Shown one piece after another: positions 10,305-23,150 of a DNA stretch of 64,000 nt. The position numbers were made by a program, and so were the translations under genes. Location of the stretch: the NCBI GenBank assembly GCA_000469685.2, contig LS997566.1:7050491-7114490 (forward strand). Direction: 5' to 3'. This stretch comes from Haemonchus contortus (lineage: Eukaryota > Nematoda > Chromadorea > Rhabditida > Trichostrongylidae). The notes beneath the pieces are model-generated. The model saw only the letters and a program-made list of their open reading frames with translations. It did no database searches and was not told the DNA's origin. Positions within the stretch are counted from its first letter, which is position 1. The number at the start of each line of letters is the position of its first letter.

Positions 10305-11512
10305 CTGTTTGTACGGAAATTCATAACTCTTGTCCCCGTGGACCTAGGACGTTCAAATTTGGTAGGAGCACAGGCGGCAGCATGGGAACACATATGGTGG
10401 GTGGCAGGACCGGACTCCGCTTACAGGGGACGGAGTTTGTGCGAACAAAATGTCTCAGCAGAAAATCATAACTCCTGTCCCTGTGAACCCAGAAAGTTTA
10501 AATTTGGCAGGAGTACCCAAGGGAGGATGGGAACACATATGGTGGGTGGAAGGGCCGGACTCCGCCCACAGTGGGCGGGGTTTGCGCGAAATAAATGTTT
10601 GAGTGAAAAACAATAACTTCTGTCTCAGTGGACCTAGAAAATGAAAATTTGGTAAGAGTGCTCGAGGCACGGTGGAAACGCTATGGTGTGTGGCAGGATC
10701 GGGCCACAGAGGGGTTTGCGCCAAAGTTGTCAGTTTGGCCGAAGGGCGTTCAAACTTGGCAGGAGTATAGGCGGCAGGATGGAAACACTTATGGTAGATG
10801 GGAGGACTGGCCCCGCCCATAGAAGGCGGGGTGTGCGCGAGTTAGCACTAGGGCGCTCAAACTTCTTAGGATCTCAAGCGGCAGTATGCAAACACTTAGA
10901 GTGGGTAGTAGGACCGGGCTCCACCCACTTTGGGCGGGGTTTGTGCGAATTAAATGTCTGAGAAATCCATAACTCCTGATCGCGTGGACGTGGAGAGCAA
11001 AATCAATAGAAGTAGAGAGGGCAGGATGGGAACGCTGACGATAGAGGCCCAGCGAAGTTTGCGATTCAATGAAGGATCACGGTTTCTCTCTGCTCTGATA
11101 TCATTCATGGAGAACTTATCCGACCACTAATAATTTGGATTCTCATTTGATGATGCATCCGTAGATAAAAGGAGCTACATTCATGAAGACATTTGGTAAT
11201 GGATTTATTATGATTCGACAACATTTGTGAGTACCATTCAAGGCTTTGAATGCCTACCAGTTAGATCTTAATGGGTCATTATTTTCAACATCAACAGCGA
11301 CAGATCAAGACAGGCAAATTCTAATCGAAGGCATAGGCATCGACACATTTTGAATATCGTTTGCATGCCCTATGGTTCCTTTATCGAACTTCGGTTCCGA
11401 AAAGTATCATTCGTTCCGAAGAAGGAGTGTGCTGTTTGACGTTTATCACAATTCTATCATAAGATGGAGGGAAGCTCGGCGTAGCTGGGCGGTCCGACAG
11501 TCTCTATCCTTA

Positions 11513-12570
11513 TCCTTACTATATATAAACCGCAAACGTCAGTTTGTCTGTTTTTCTGTCTGTCTGTTCGTCTGTAAGACTATCTTATGTGGTGCCGTTT
11601 GGAGATCAAGTGGAAGAGCTCAGACAGGTTGGAACAAGTGGGTAATGAGCCGAACTCCTTGGGTACACGTGACTCAAGCTAGCTCCGCCCCCATGGGCGG
11701 AGCTCCCCACGTGCGCGAAAACTGTAGTTCAGCGGAATTCCGTAACTCCTGTTCTCCTGGGCCTAGAGTATTTGGCAGAGATGCAGGCGGCAAGATGGGA
11801 AAGCTAAAGGTAGGTGAAAGGTGTAGGCGCCGTCCACTGGGGGCGGGGCTTTACAAAAACATTGAATTTCGACCTGGAGCGTTCAAATTTGGTAGAGATG
11901 TAGGCGGCAGAAAGGGAAAACAGATAGTAGACGACAGGTGTAGGCGCCGCCCACTGGGGGCGGGGCTTCCTCGAAAATAGTCAATTTGGGCCTGGGTGGT
12001 TCAAATTTGGCAGAGATGTAGGCGGCAGAAAGGGAAAACAGATAGTAGACGACAGGTGTAGGCGCCGCCCACTGGGGGCGGGGCTTCCTCGACAATAGTC
12101 AATTCGGGCCTGGGTGGTTCAAATTTGGCAGAGATGTTGGCGACAAGATGCAGAAACTAATGGTAGGTGACAGGTGTAGACTCCGCCCACTGGGGGCGGG
12201 GCTTCCTCGACAATAGTCAATTTGGGCCTGGGTGGTTCAAATTTGGCAGAGATGTAGGCGACAAGATGCGAAAACTAATGGTAGGTGACAGGTGTAGACT
12301 CCGCCCACTGGGGCGGGGCTTCCTCAAAAATAGGTAATTCGGGCCTGGGTGGTTCAAATTTGGCAGTGATGTAGGCGGCAAAATGGGAAAACTAATGGTA
12401 GGTGGCAGGGGTAGACTCCGCCCACCGGGGGCGGGGCTTCCTCGAAAATAGTCAATTTGGGCCTGGGTGGTTCAAATTTGGCAGAGATGTAGGCGGCAAG
12501 GTGGGAAAACTAATGATGGGTGACTCCACCCACCGGGGGCGGGGTTTGCGTTAAAATACCAAATATGGAC
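11513..12570 (+). mobile_element. Helitron-like element (b) with a ~118-bp minisatellite
   Basis: The start A|TCCTTACTATATATAAACCG at 11513 follows directly on element (a). From about 11740 to 12560 a unit of about 118 bp repeats some seven times: GTTCAAATTTGGCAGAG, ATGTAGGCGGCAAG, TAGACTCCGCCCACTGGGGG, CGGGGCTTCCTCGA. Copies differ by few bases, so array growth is recent relative to the other modules. The 3' end was not found; related words reappear near 13100-13200. The open frames in it are not genes. Confidence 0.5.
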
Positions 12571-14640
12571 CTGCCTATTACGACATAAATTTCATCAATC
12601 TATATATTGGTCAACGAGATCGTCGATGCGTAGGCCATCAAATGCCTACCGCGACGGGTGCGGATGAATGTCAGAGTATAAACAAATTTCATTCTCATCT
12701 CCAATGAAATGAAGGCATTCTACAATGGTATGGGATAAACAAGAAACTGATGATTTCAAGGCCCTTCCCATGGCTTCTTGGATTGTCTCAGTTAGTATAT
12801 TTATGAACGAGTGTTAATGGTTGCCAATTGACGCTACTATTTTGGGTTGAAAAAGGTACTGTCCATTTTTTGGAAGAGGGTGGTTACTGTGTTGCTAGGA
12901 CGATTACGCTCCAAGTTATCTTCACGGAAATACATTTATCGCAAGCCATGAGACGCGCATGGTATCGTGAGCAGCGCAACAGCTTTTTAGAACACATTAG
13001 TTGAGCCGGACTTAATTTATTATGGGCGAGGAGCTCACGGAGTGTATATATATATGTGTGTGTTTACCCAAAAATATTTCTTTCCTTTTCAACTGTACCA
13101 GAGCATCCAAATTTGCAGGAAGCGTAGGCGACGGGCTATTTTTACACGGAAAGGAGCGCCTGGGCGTAAAATAAAGTCGGCCGGGCGTAAAGTAAAGTCT
13201 ACAATAACCTTGGCCGCACAGGTTTATACCCCGTAGAGGCGTGTAAATCCCTACAACTACCCAAAGGGGCTTTCCTTTCAAAGTTAGTGTTCATGGCCAG
13301 ACACAGCCCCATTTCACAGCTCAAAAAAGATGATGGCCGCTACAGAAGTATCAGGGAAGAGGCTCAGATGATAAAGTTCTATAATAAAATTCGATAGCTC
13401 ATTTGGCTCCGTCCGTCATTGCCAGACCCCCTAGCGCACGCAAGAGTGTGCATAGCTGCCTGGTATACATATAAAGCGGTAACAGCGTCCTTCCGAAAGT
13501 CACGCAGGCACGACGAATAGTAGTGAGAATGTCAAGTGAGCGCGGTGAGGAAACAGTTATGAAATTGGAAGTCAACCGAAACTGTTGGTATTGGTCCTCT
13601 AACAAGTCGTAGGTAAGCGGTAGTGGGCATATGGTGCACGCATTAGCGTGCGTAGCCCGATTGATATACATATAATATAATCTAAAAGGTAAAGTGTTTG
13701 CTTATTTGGTAGCTGGAATTTGGGCTTACAATCTTGTCCCATTCACGTAAGGTATATGGATAGCAAAATCTAAACTTTTTTTTCTTAGTGAGGACTCAAG
13801 GCGTTGGAACGCTAAAGCAAACTTTTTTGAACTTGTTTGGGGACGTATCACCATGGTCCCATCACGGCGTCACGAAGAACGTAGGCAAAAGCCACCATAG
13901 TCTCCTACATATAATAGCAGCTACGAGCTGATGCTTTTATTGGAGGCTTCGCCTTGGTGGGGTAGGGACATTGTTCAAATATTCAGGAATGGCTATGTTG
14001 GCACATCATCCCAAAAAGTGCAATATGGCACACAATCTTGCTAAGGTTGCCAGATGTGCATGACAAATAGTGTTGCATGATCGCAATCTGCAGAGAGCAA
14101 TTTCACATCAGTCTTGATCAGATGTTTCTCGGAATTTTAATAGAACATAGTGGAGATCACTCCAAAAGTTCGAACACTCCAAGTAGAATTGCAGTAGGCA
14201 TTTATAAGGGTGACATCATGTCGAAAATCATGGAAGTGCTAAGCATTATACCAATCATATACTTGATCTGAAGAAGAAGAAGTTCTTCTGCATCAAGGTA
14301 ATTTTAGAAGGTTCTAGGTGGCAAAAAACGAAAAACGACCTCATATAAGCTGGGGTATATATCGGAGAATCTTGAATTACTGTTCATGTCGTTCTCAACC
14401 TATAAGAGATTGTAACTACTGAAAAATTAAACAGAATGAGACTCTCTGGTTCTCAAAGGTTGAAGAGGCCAATTCCAAAGTTTTCAAAGTAGTCTCCGAA
14501 GAAATTCAGACATGTTCCGCTAGATACATTCAGTGTGAAGAATGCTGTGTAAAATGACTTGATTTTTTCTGCTATGTGTCAGCTACCTCAACATTGTAGA
14601 AGCTGTATACATTTCTATTTTTCTGTCGCATTGAGACTCC
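12571..14640. other. Repeat-rich spacer before gene C, no gene seen
   Basis: Contains GCACGC/GCGTGC hairpin words near 13431 and 13632, a (TA)n/(TG)n stretch at 13047, and two adjacent GGGCGTAAA(A/G)TAAAGT repeats near 13163-13198. No conserved coding segment was found. From about 14,300 it becomes the 5' flank of type 3 gene C. Confidence 0.4.
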
Positions 14641-14690
14641 CGAAAACATTTTCGTGAGCAGCTATATTTTCTGTGCAGCCCGAACTTCCA

Positions 14691-14698
14691 TATAAAAG
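14691..14698 (+). promoter_or_regulatory. TATA box of gene C
   Basis: TATAAAAG lies 73 bp before the ATG at 14764, matching the position seen in type 2 copies B and G. Confidence 0.55.
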
Positions 14699-14763
14699 CA
14701 AACCTTGGTGATGCTGTCCAACGAGTTTGACTCGTCGCTTGGTTGGGACCACAGCTTGTAAAA

Positions 14764-15977
14764 ATGCTTCGGCATATCATTTCTGTGGTAGGTTTTGAAA
14801 CGTTCACGATAGAAAATAGTACGATTTTTTGAAAAATGCAAACGTGTCAAGTATTTTACATTTTTTGACATTTTTTCCTAACAAATTACCATTACAATTA
14901 ATATTATATAGACAAGATTGCTTTTCTTACCATTTATTACTGTACAAGAGTGAAACTGTGAGTACCGTTTCGAAAAATATTGAGGAAAGCCTCACTCTTG
15001 AATCAGCAAACTAATAAGGTGATTTTTCAGATGTGTTGCGCCCTTCTGTTCACCAAAGGATATGCAGGTTTGCTCAGATAGGAAGAAAGAAAGATTGTAT
15101 ATTGTGTAAGACCGCTTCATCTTTTGAGACCTTCATTGTGGAAATGGTGTTACTAAAGAAGTTCGAGAGACCCTTATCAAGGTTATAAACGAGAAATGTG
15201 CTTCACTGCCAGGAAAACTGCATTTCAACAATGACGTAAGCTGCTACCTCAATGACTCTTTGTAGTTCCAAATCTACATAATTTCTTCGCATAACCAAAG
15301 CAGAAAAGTTAATTGATTTGCTACATTTCTCTAGTGCAGGCATCGTCATCAAGTGACTCCTATTTATTTACCTTAATTGCAGGGTTATAATTGTGAGCTG
15401 GAGAAGAAAGCCTCCGAGGGAAGTGTATCAGGGGGACTTGGGCCAAACCACCTCTTCTCCTTCGATGGGCGAAGGTTTGTGATGTCTTTCGTTTTGTTGA
15501 CTTTTCATTGTTGTTTATTTCCTTCACAATTTCGGATGTTGGTTCGATTGACTTGTGCTAACTCTTCCTCCTACAATCAGAATGATAGGCTTCGTTCAGC
15601 ACCTTCACTGGCTACTGGGAGAGCTCGTTAACTGAAGCAGTAGATGATGCAAACAAAGTAGATCCCGTAGGTCATAGCCTTCTTTTCTAAATCCCAGCGA
15701 ATCTCTCCAATTATATAGGCGTCATTTTTTACAAGCAGTTTGACCTGTCTGTTTTCTGCAGTCCACCTTCCTACGCCGTGTAGAGGTCATGTGTGGTCTT
15801 CCTGCTACAAAAATCGGGTGTAGTATCAAACCAACCAAACCCGAAGAAGCGAAAACGCTATATCTACTCTGCAACTATCAGTAAGATTTCATTAAATCTA
15901 TCCACTTGTAAGCATTTTACAGCGTACTCGAATAATTTCCAGTTTGAAAAAATTTACAGTTTGCATTTAGGATGTGA
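14764..15977 (+). CDS. Gene C: small secreted, divergent CAP/ASP-related protein (type 3), intact
   Basis: Exons read as 14764-14787, 15031-15067, 15129-15235, 15383-15474, 15600-15666, 15762-15880, 15971-15977. They sum to 453 bp, all phases agree, and the product is 150 residues. Exons 4 and 5 are exactly the same length (92 and 67 bp) as in A, F and G. MLRHIISV plus MCCALLFTKGYA makes a signal peptide across intron 1. GYNCELEKKA, VMCGLPATKIGC and LLCNY are the CAP-like landmarks; the ending is CNYQM then stop. The exon 3 acceptor is TTTTGAG, a less usual but acceptable nematode site. An AATAAA signal follows at 16064-16069. Family assignment is by motif resemblance only. Confidence 0.6.
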
Positions 15978-18800
15978 CAGGTTCGCTCCGCACGCCCTAA
16001 TGCAAATGTATGTGCTACATGACGATTCGGGCTCTTTTTGAGTGTTGCACATCGATTAATATGAATAAATATATCACACGTTTTGTATAATATGAAGGAG
16101 TGAACCATCCCTGAAAATTTGACTGGGCATCTAGAGATAAATTTGGCTTTCTCGGTCACGCATTAGAAAAACACTCTTGGCTCTAAGGAGACGATATGTC
16201 GAGAACTGTCTTTCTGAAAATGGCATGAGAGGGACGCTACACGGACTCAAAAATTCTGAAAGGTCGCCGAGCTGAAGTGCTAATATTGGCAGCTTTCGTG
16301 ATGGTGCGAACTGTAGGCACGACTCTCCTCCACGCTTAGTAACTCCTAATTCCATCCTCAAAACTACAGTACCTATTCACCGCAAATATTCTTTTCAAAA
16401 TGAGTGATCGATGAGTAGAGTTGTGGTAAATATAAATTTCTTGCTCGGCTTTACCATCTTTTTTGACGCACTCAATCGACAACTCTATGAATTATACTTT
16501 CCGTCATCTTACATGGCTATAAGCGCATTATATATGTACATAACAGTCGGTTGGATCGTCAGACTAACGCCAGGCTCTTCTCTTTAAGTATTAAATTTGA
16601 CATGCCATCATTTCGGGAATGTTGAAATGCTCTGTTGCAAGGAACAGGACTTATGAATCTCTGAAAAACACACCCCGAGACACTTCATAAACGTCCAGCG
16701 CTCATAAACGGAGTTGCACTCAAATAATTCCCCAGGGTTTTGATTCTGCGCTTCTACGTAATCCAATTCTGAGCTCTCCAGGACCAAAGAAACAACCTTC
16801 GCTCAGTCCTCTCTCCCTGCAGCAGGAGTCGAGTCCTACCTGATAAAAGTGTTTCTATCCTGCTGCCTGTGCTCCTACCAGATTTGAACTTTCCAGGTCC
16901 AAGATAACAGTTATGAACTCGTGATCAAACACATGCACATATCGACGCACACCCTCACACCGACACACCGACACAAACACACACACCACGGCAACACACA
17001 GTCTAACCTACGGACACGCTTAGCGCGCTATACTATGTAGTATGATAAATAATACATAAATAAATAAAATATAAGTGAAATATTGCGTGTTTGTCTCCAT
17101 GTCTCGAAATCGATAGTACACGAAGAAACCTCGAGAAAGTAGAGTCAGGTTCATTGACCTGTCAAAACAAAAGCCTCCATTTAGTCTCGGAAAAAATAAA
17201 TTTAATTGATAAATTAAAATTTTTAGTCTAAATTTGTGAAGATAAGGAATGACCTAACCGCGGTCCAGAGCACTCACATATGTTCTAATGTACTTATTAA
17301 CATATGTACTTCCACATCAGCTCATGATTCGATTCTACCACAGCCTAGATACAAGAGAAAACTTTGAAGGAGTGGATAATGTCTAAACTGTGCTAGATAT
17401 GCCTGAGCTAAGCGATGCTCCATTACGTTTGTGCAAAGGCTCTCTTTTGAAGGTGCATTGTACGAAATTGCTAATTCTAATTACAAAAACTCAAGAAGCC
17501 GAAGAAAAGTGATGGACAACAGGAAGTAGAAATAGCGCATATCTGTGTTTTATTATATACCCGCAGAAACTGTGTCAGACATTGTACAACTCTGGCTATC
17601 GATACAGCAACCCCAAGCAAAAACTATCAAGTCAAGAAGCTGGAGGTAGGATGGCGGTAGCTACTTTTACATTCATACAAAGACTAAGACTCTAACTATG
17701 ACAATCAATCCATTTTTCAGTAAGCACACCTCTGCTCAGAAACGCAGTAGCGTTTGGAATTCGAAAATAACTTATATAAAGAACTGTGGATCGTTTGTGA
17801 GAAAGTTGATATTTTCATTCCCCTGAGACAAGCCAGTGAACATAAGAAACCACGGGTACAGCTGAACCCACGGATGAATGTCTAACACTTCCCTACTTCC
17901 AACCATTCAACCATATTAGATGTTGTTGCAGCGAAGGCACTGATTTATGATGAATTTTCATTGGAAAAAAATTTTGATACCATAACAAGTTTGGTTGCCA
18001 TACAATTTCTCAGAAGATTGTCTAATGAATCCGGGAGGGATGCAGTAGATTTTGCTGAAAGATGTACATGATCACTACGAAGCTTCAATCCATTTGCTGT
18101 ACGCAGCTGAGCCATGCTCTCTTATGAGAGCAGCCGCTATCTTGAGAGATTTTGCCCTTGCCGTACACGGGGAATTAAGCAAATATATGGAATTAGTAAC
18201 GGTAGCACGGCAGCAGGGCTTACGCTGAGAAAAAGATGTGGCACACAGGGTAGTATGGTCGCAAAGTGTGTCTATATTTATCAAGTTTGGGTAGAACTTT
18301 CAATAGGACATAAGTTGTGCTGTTCATGATCAGTTTTTCTCTCGATTATCTCCAGCTGCAGAATATGTAATTCCAACAGGTCAAGCTCAGTGTCAGCGTC
18401 AACTCCCCAGCCCAAGCAAAAAGAACCTGTTCTCAGGATTGTCAATTCGAAATTTTCCCTCAAAAGCTCAAGCTGCATTCAATAGCTCAAGCTGCATTTA
18501 ACATTCAAGAAACAAAAACTGCTGTCGAGAAAATCTGTTTCCCCTTATCAAAGGTGTATGCAGAAGCTGGTTTCTTGAAGTACGAGCTGTTTGTATGATA
18601 TAATATTTAAATTTAGATTTCGAACTTGTAATGTTAAAGAAACATGGTTTCGCCGCTGATAAATTAAAGAAGCAATTCCAAAGTATATGAAGCTGTCTCT
18701 GAGGAGTTGGACCATGAATTTTGCTGAATACATTTCCATTTCATTTTATGATGTGTGAACCTCAGAATTTTTGGCTACACATTGCTTGCATTACATAGTA
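15978..18800. other. Spacer between genes C and D, no gene seen
   Basis: Paralogous to the spacer after gene E (24,180-28,290), for example AGCAAATATATGGAATTAGT at 18177 and 28197. It carries an inverted Helitron-like fragment ending at 17045. The segment 18,260-18,900 is the type 1 upstream region, also seen at 1-660 and 30,075-30,730. Confidence 0.6.
16700..17045 (-). mobile_element. Helitron-like element (c), inverted fragment
   Basis: On the minus strand the 5' end reads A|TCATACTACATAGTATAGCG from 17045, like the starts at 26543 and 28597. A GT/TG-rich tract follows and then a module with CTGGAAAGTTCAAATCTGG and TAGGAGCACAGGCAGCAGG. The 3' end is not clear. The same insertion exists in the paralogous spacer (24,950-26,543), so it predates the duplication. 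Confidence 0.45.
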
Positions 18801-18806
18801 TTGTTG

Positions 18807-18933
18807 CAGCTGCGTGTTATTTACAATTTCTATTAATGCAACACAAACTCGCGTATAAAAAGGGCCCTCGAATTTGGTTTTACGCAGTGCTACGCTACAG
18901 TTTGCTAATATGCATCTCCTTATTATTTCTGTG
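18807..18933 (+). pseudogene. Gene D: promoter and exon 1 only (type 1)
   Basis: The CAGCTG at 18807, TATA box at 18854 and exon 1 at 18910-18933 (MHLLIISV) with its GTGGGT donor match A and F. Homology to F runs to about 19080 and stops at the retrotransposon. All later exons are missing, so this copy cannot make the protein. Confidence 0.7.
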
Positions 18934-19080
18934 GTGGGTTTGAAGCGTTTTCAGTGACAACTACCATGGTTTATGAGGAAACGTTAATTGCCAAAACGGT
19001 TGTACAGTTTTCGCAATTAACGTTTACATGGTGCATCGTAGTTGTACATTGTTGCTTCGCTTCTACAATTTATAACAACT

Positions 19081-21856
19081 GCCTTCGCAAGAGGCTTCGC
19101 TTTGACGTCATTGCTCTTCAGGAGACGAAAACCAAGGAAACGGCCATCAAGAAGACCAATGACGGGCACCTCTTCGTTCTAGGAGCGAAAGTCGACGGAA
19201 AAAACGTCGGAGGCGTGGGATTCTTGGTCCATCGTCGGATCGAACATCTGATCGACTCAACCGAGGTACTCAGTCCGCGATTGGCCATTCTCCGGCTACG
19301 CATCGATAAGCGCACCACAGTCAGCATTATTAACTGCTATGCGCCAACGTCAACAGCAACCGACGGAGAAAAGGACGCCTTTTATAAGGAACTGGAGGAG
19401 GTTACAAAAAACGAGCGATCATACTACAAGTACGTTGTTGGGGACTTCGACGCAGTCATCCACGAGGAAAGTCCGGCAACAGCACGCACTGGACCACATG
19501 GAATCGGAGTCACGAACGAGAATGGAGAGCGTTTGATGGACCTTTTAGAGGCATGCAACCTATTCCACGGAAACAGCTTCTTCGTGAAAAACGTAGGTCG
19601 ACGTTGGACATGGGAGAGCCCTAATGCAGCGACTCGTAGCGAAATCGACCACGTTCTCACCAACAGAAAGTGGAGTCTGCTGGACGTCAGTGTGGTAGAA
19701 GCGTTCCGCACCGGAAGCGACCATAGGCTCGTCAGAGCCGAAATTCGCCTACGAGCAAAACTTCGAAGACGTGATCACTTCCGGCCTCCTCCAATACGAC
19801 TACCGCGGTATGACACTAGCGCCATGGAGGTGGCAGCTGTTCAGTACGCAGGAGGCACAGGACTTGACACACGATTACGACTTGCTCGTAAATGGACTTC
19901 TACACTACGCAACAGCATCGGCTGTTTCAGGAAGGGCCAACTCGAGGAGCAGGATCGATGGAAATGCTCGAACCCTCCTCCAACAACGGGCTGCCGTTTA
20001 CCGTAACTCTGCGTCTTCACTTCTGGAACGTGCTACGATCAATAAAGCGTGCCGCATCGCTGTGAGAGAGTCGATACAGCGATACAAGGACACCCGACTG
20101 AAGGAAGCAGCAGAGGCGAGAGCGAGCCTCAAGCGATGTCGTAAGGACCTTAATGACCCTCGCTCGATCATCGCAGTTATGAGGGACGCGATGGGCAGAC
20201 CGCAGACATCGAGAACGAAGATCGAGGAGATCGCCGTCAGCTACTACACGAACCTCTTTCGGTCGACGGTATCGGTTTCCCGTATTCCTACGCCAACACA
20301 AGAGGTGGCTCCTAGGATAGAAGAATGGGAGGTAGAACGCGCCATACGTCAGATGAAACCGAGAAAGGCACCTGGACCGGACCGCATCTCAGCGGACTTC
20401 TTGAAATCGGCGTCCCACACCATCGTCAAGCAGCTCACCAAGCGCTTCAACAAGTACCTGGACGCTCAGAGGATCCCGGACCAGTGGAAGAAGTCAAACA
20501 CGGTTCTTCTGCTCAAGAAAGGAGAGCGCGATCAAATGAAAAACTACCGTCCAATTGCGCTTCTCTCGCAGCCGTACAAACTGTTTACTAAGATCATACT
20601 TAACAGACTCGAGAGGCAATTGGACGAGTACCAACCAGTCGAACAAGCCGGTTTTCACAAGGGCTTCTGCTGCATGGACCACATCCACACTATCACGCAG
20701 CTGATGGAGCGGACCAGGGAATACAAACAACCACTCCTTCTCTGCTTTATCGACTATGCGAAGGCATTCGACAGTGTGGAGCACAACTCTGTCTGGAACG
20801 CATTGCACCATGCAGGACTCGATCCATGCTACATCAACCTGCTGGAACATTGCAATACAGGCACATTTACCACCATCCGCATGTTCCAACGAGAGCTTCG
20901 TGTGCCGATTGAGAAGGGAGTCAGGCAGGGCGACACGATTTCTCCTAAACTATTCACCACCGCACTGAACCACGCGATGCTGAGACTGGACTGGGACGGT
21001 GAAGGCATCAACATCGACGGCAAGAAACTGTCCAAGCTGCGCTTCGCAGACGATATCGTCCTCATCAGCCAAAACCGAGAGGAGCTGCAGCAGATGGTGG
21101 AGGAGTTGGACGACGTCAGCAAAGCCATTGGCCTCACGATGAACAGGAGCAAGACAATGGTCATGCGAAACGAATGGGCGGATGCGTCACCCATCACACT
21201 AGAAGGGACCACGTTACCGTTTACCGACTCCTATGTGTACCTCGGCCGTCTCGTTTCCATGGACAACGACCTGCGTGCAGAGATTATGAGGCGCAGAAGA
21301 TGCGCGCGGGCGGCAAGCGGAAACATAAAAGAAGCGGCTCACCTCGTATCGGACAAGAAAGTACGAGCCGACCTTCTCGACTCTACGGTATTGCCAGCAC
21401 TCTGTTACGCATCCGAGACGTGGGCGGAGAACAAGACGTCAACGCTAATTCTGGTTCCGCACAAAGAGCTCTAGTGAACCGACGCTGCTGAAGATCAACC
21501 GCGCAAATCAGAGAAGTCTCAACCTCCGCAGCGCAGACATGCGCTCAATGTCCGGCATCCGCGATGCCGAAGTGTACGCGTGGAACGCAAAGAAACGATA
21601 GGCAGTGCACGTGGTTAGACGCACGGACGACAGGTGGACCACTCGCGTCACGTTCTGGTACCCACGTGAGATTAAACGCACACTAGGCCGTCCTGCAACG
21701 AGATGGAGTGATCCACTGAAGAAACTTCAGGGAAACGATGGTCAACACTGGTCCCAAACCGCTCAAGATCGTCAAAAATGGATGGAAGCGTGTGCTTGCC
21801 GCTGAGGATTCTTAGCCGACAACGAGCGTCTAAGTATCCAAGTAAGTAAGTAAGTA
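19081..21856 (+). mobile_element. RTE-type non-LTR retrotransposon, 5'-truncated, about 2.8 kb
   Basis: The left edge is where similarity to paralogue F stops (after AATTTATAACAACT). The right edge is an (AAGT)n tail at about 21839-21856, after which similarity to the type 1 spacer resumes (TTAAC at 2261 in copy A). A short tandem-repeat tail and endonuclease plus reverse transcriptase on one strand are RTE-clade traits. The insertion coincides with loss of about 1.4 kb of gene D. Confidence 0.9.
19085..21805 (+). pseudogene. RTE endonuclease/reverse transcriptase polyprotein, broken
   Basis: The endonuclease occupies about 19090-19800: ALQETK, a VGDFDA block where the usual Asn of GDFN is Asp, and GSDHR. 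The first N-terminal motif is missing through 5' truncation. The frame then shifts between about 19810 and 19860. The reverse transcriptase, 19850-21440, has MKPRKAPGPDRISADFLK, NYRPIALLSQPYK, VRQGDTISPKLF and the catalytic LRFADDIVLIS. After about 21440 the C-terminal tail (RRTDDRWTTRVTFWYPREIK) lies in other frames with stops. It is an inactive copy. The upstream 40 codons open in the endonuclease frame belong to gene D DNA, not the element. Confidence 0.9.
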
Positions 21857-23150
21857 TTAACTGGCGTACGAATAGTCATCACCTGCCGTTGCTATTTGTG
21901 TCTTCCGTTTGTCATCCACACTGAGCGTATGGGTTGATTGCGGCTTTGTAAGACACAGTAGCATACTAGCCCTTTTCCATTTTAGTCTAGATGACTCACC
22001 GATGACGACAACGGAACCTTCTCACAAACTTGTAAGCGGGCCTCCACAAAAAAAATCTCCAATCAATCAAACAAGAACAGAATCTAGCTCGGAGAAGACG
22101 AGGGTCCGCGTAGGAATTTGGAACAACAGACACTTCGATTAGGGGGAAATGGATATCTCAGACAGATGGGTGAGCCGGTTCAAATTCAAAGTGGAGCACA
22201 CTTTTTGCAAATGGAGATGGGATCATAAGTGTCGCTCATTAACATACATATGTTTCCCCTCCCGTACTCCTCGAAATTAAAACATCTCGCAATGATGAGC
22301 TCCTGATGCTCTGCGTCTGGGACTGCTAGCTTGGAGGCAGTATCACTTCTAAGCAGGATAACTCTGCTATAATGATGATTCAAAACCGGTCTTGGTTGGA
22401 AAGCTTTTCGAAAGGGTCAGGGAAGATAAAGGCAGGACTGCTCTTGGAAGCACAGTTCATGTTTGGGTAATCCAGATTATGGCGAAAAATGGAAGGTAAG
22501 ATAGAAAATAGTGCGATGATGGCGAAGAAACTGCGTGAATAGGTGCTTCCAAAGTGACAAAGGGTTTGAATCATCGTCAAAAGGGGGGTTGGACGTATAT
22601 GATACCAGAAAAATGAAGAAGAATGGGACGTTTGGATGAGCTGTACAATGTGGGTCATTACGTTCGTGTGGGTCCTGGTGCGAAGAACTGACGGTACGGT
22701 AAGCTAAAATTCATTAATTCATAAGCATAAGTTAACGAAAAACCCTAGCAACAGCAGAAGTAGCTCAATTTTTTAGCCTCTTTAGGTAGAAAATTAGAAT
22801 GGATCCCAGCAACAAAAAGAATAACAGAGAATAGAAGAATGGGACAAAAAACATCCCCTCATCACTTGGCGATCAGCTGGTTGCGCGCCGAACGTGTGGG
22901 TCCTGGGGCGAATATTGCAATCTGTATCGCTTCGACACTCGTCCGACGTCGATAGCGGGAAGTCCGGGCGATCCGGTATCGGGGCTACCACTATGCCCTG
23001 GCTGTTGTGTTTTGGGACTCGACAGCGTCCTCCCTGTTACTCGTTGGGGCCACTGAGTATTCCTAGAGGGAGAACTCAGAAACCCTTTTATCGTTGACTG
23101 TGCCTTTAAACGAGCCTCTGCCAAGCCGAAGATGAGAAAGTAGTGCTTGC
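21857..23150. other. Remnant of type 1 downstream spacer, no gene seen
   Basis: 21,857-22,460 matches the DNA after genes A and F (CAGACAGATGGGTGAGCCGG at 22151 and 32490). About 22,460-23,090 is without a clear match here and includes two CGTGTGGGTCCTGG words near 22666 and 22891. Near 23,110-23,140 the CTCTGCCAAG..GAAGATGAGAAAGTAGTG motif of the type 1 spacer returns and then joins type 3 intron 1. Confidence 0.5.

Larger units (their letters stand above)
8967..11505 (+). mobile_element. Helitron-like non-autonomous element (a), with internal minisatellite
   Basis: The start A|TCCTTACTTTACATA, interrupted by the mariner and resuming at 10261 as TATAAAGCGCTCG, matches the A|TCCTACTATATATAACGCGC start of the element at 28597. 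A run of TCTG/TCCG words follows. Then come about five diverged modules (10330-11000) built on GTGGACCTAG, GTTCAAATTTGGTAGGAG and GACTCCGCCCAC...GGGCGGGGTTTG. The 3' end has an imperfect GC hairpin CTCGGCGTAGCTGGGCGG at 11475-11492. A TC start and 3' hairpin are Helitron traits; no Rep/helicase is present, so class is inferred. Open frames here are low-complexity artefacts. Confidence 0.45.

Noticed and set aside
10214..12095. Several 60-200 codon open frames over the Helitron-like repeats
   Set aside because: They are open because the tandem modules lack stops in some frames on both strands. Composition follows the repeat, and nothing resembles a protein.
18954..19080. N-terminal 40 codons of the long frame containing the LINE endonuclease
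   Set aside because: This part aligns with the noncoding intron of type 1 genes; it is open in the endonuclease frame by chance.
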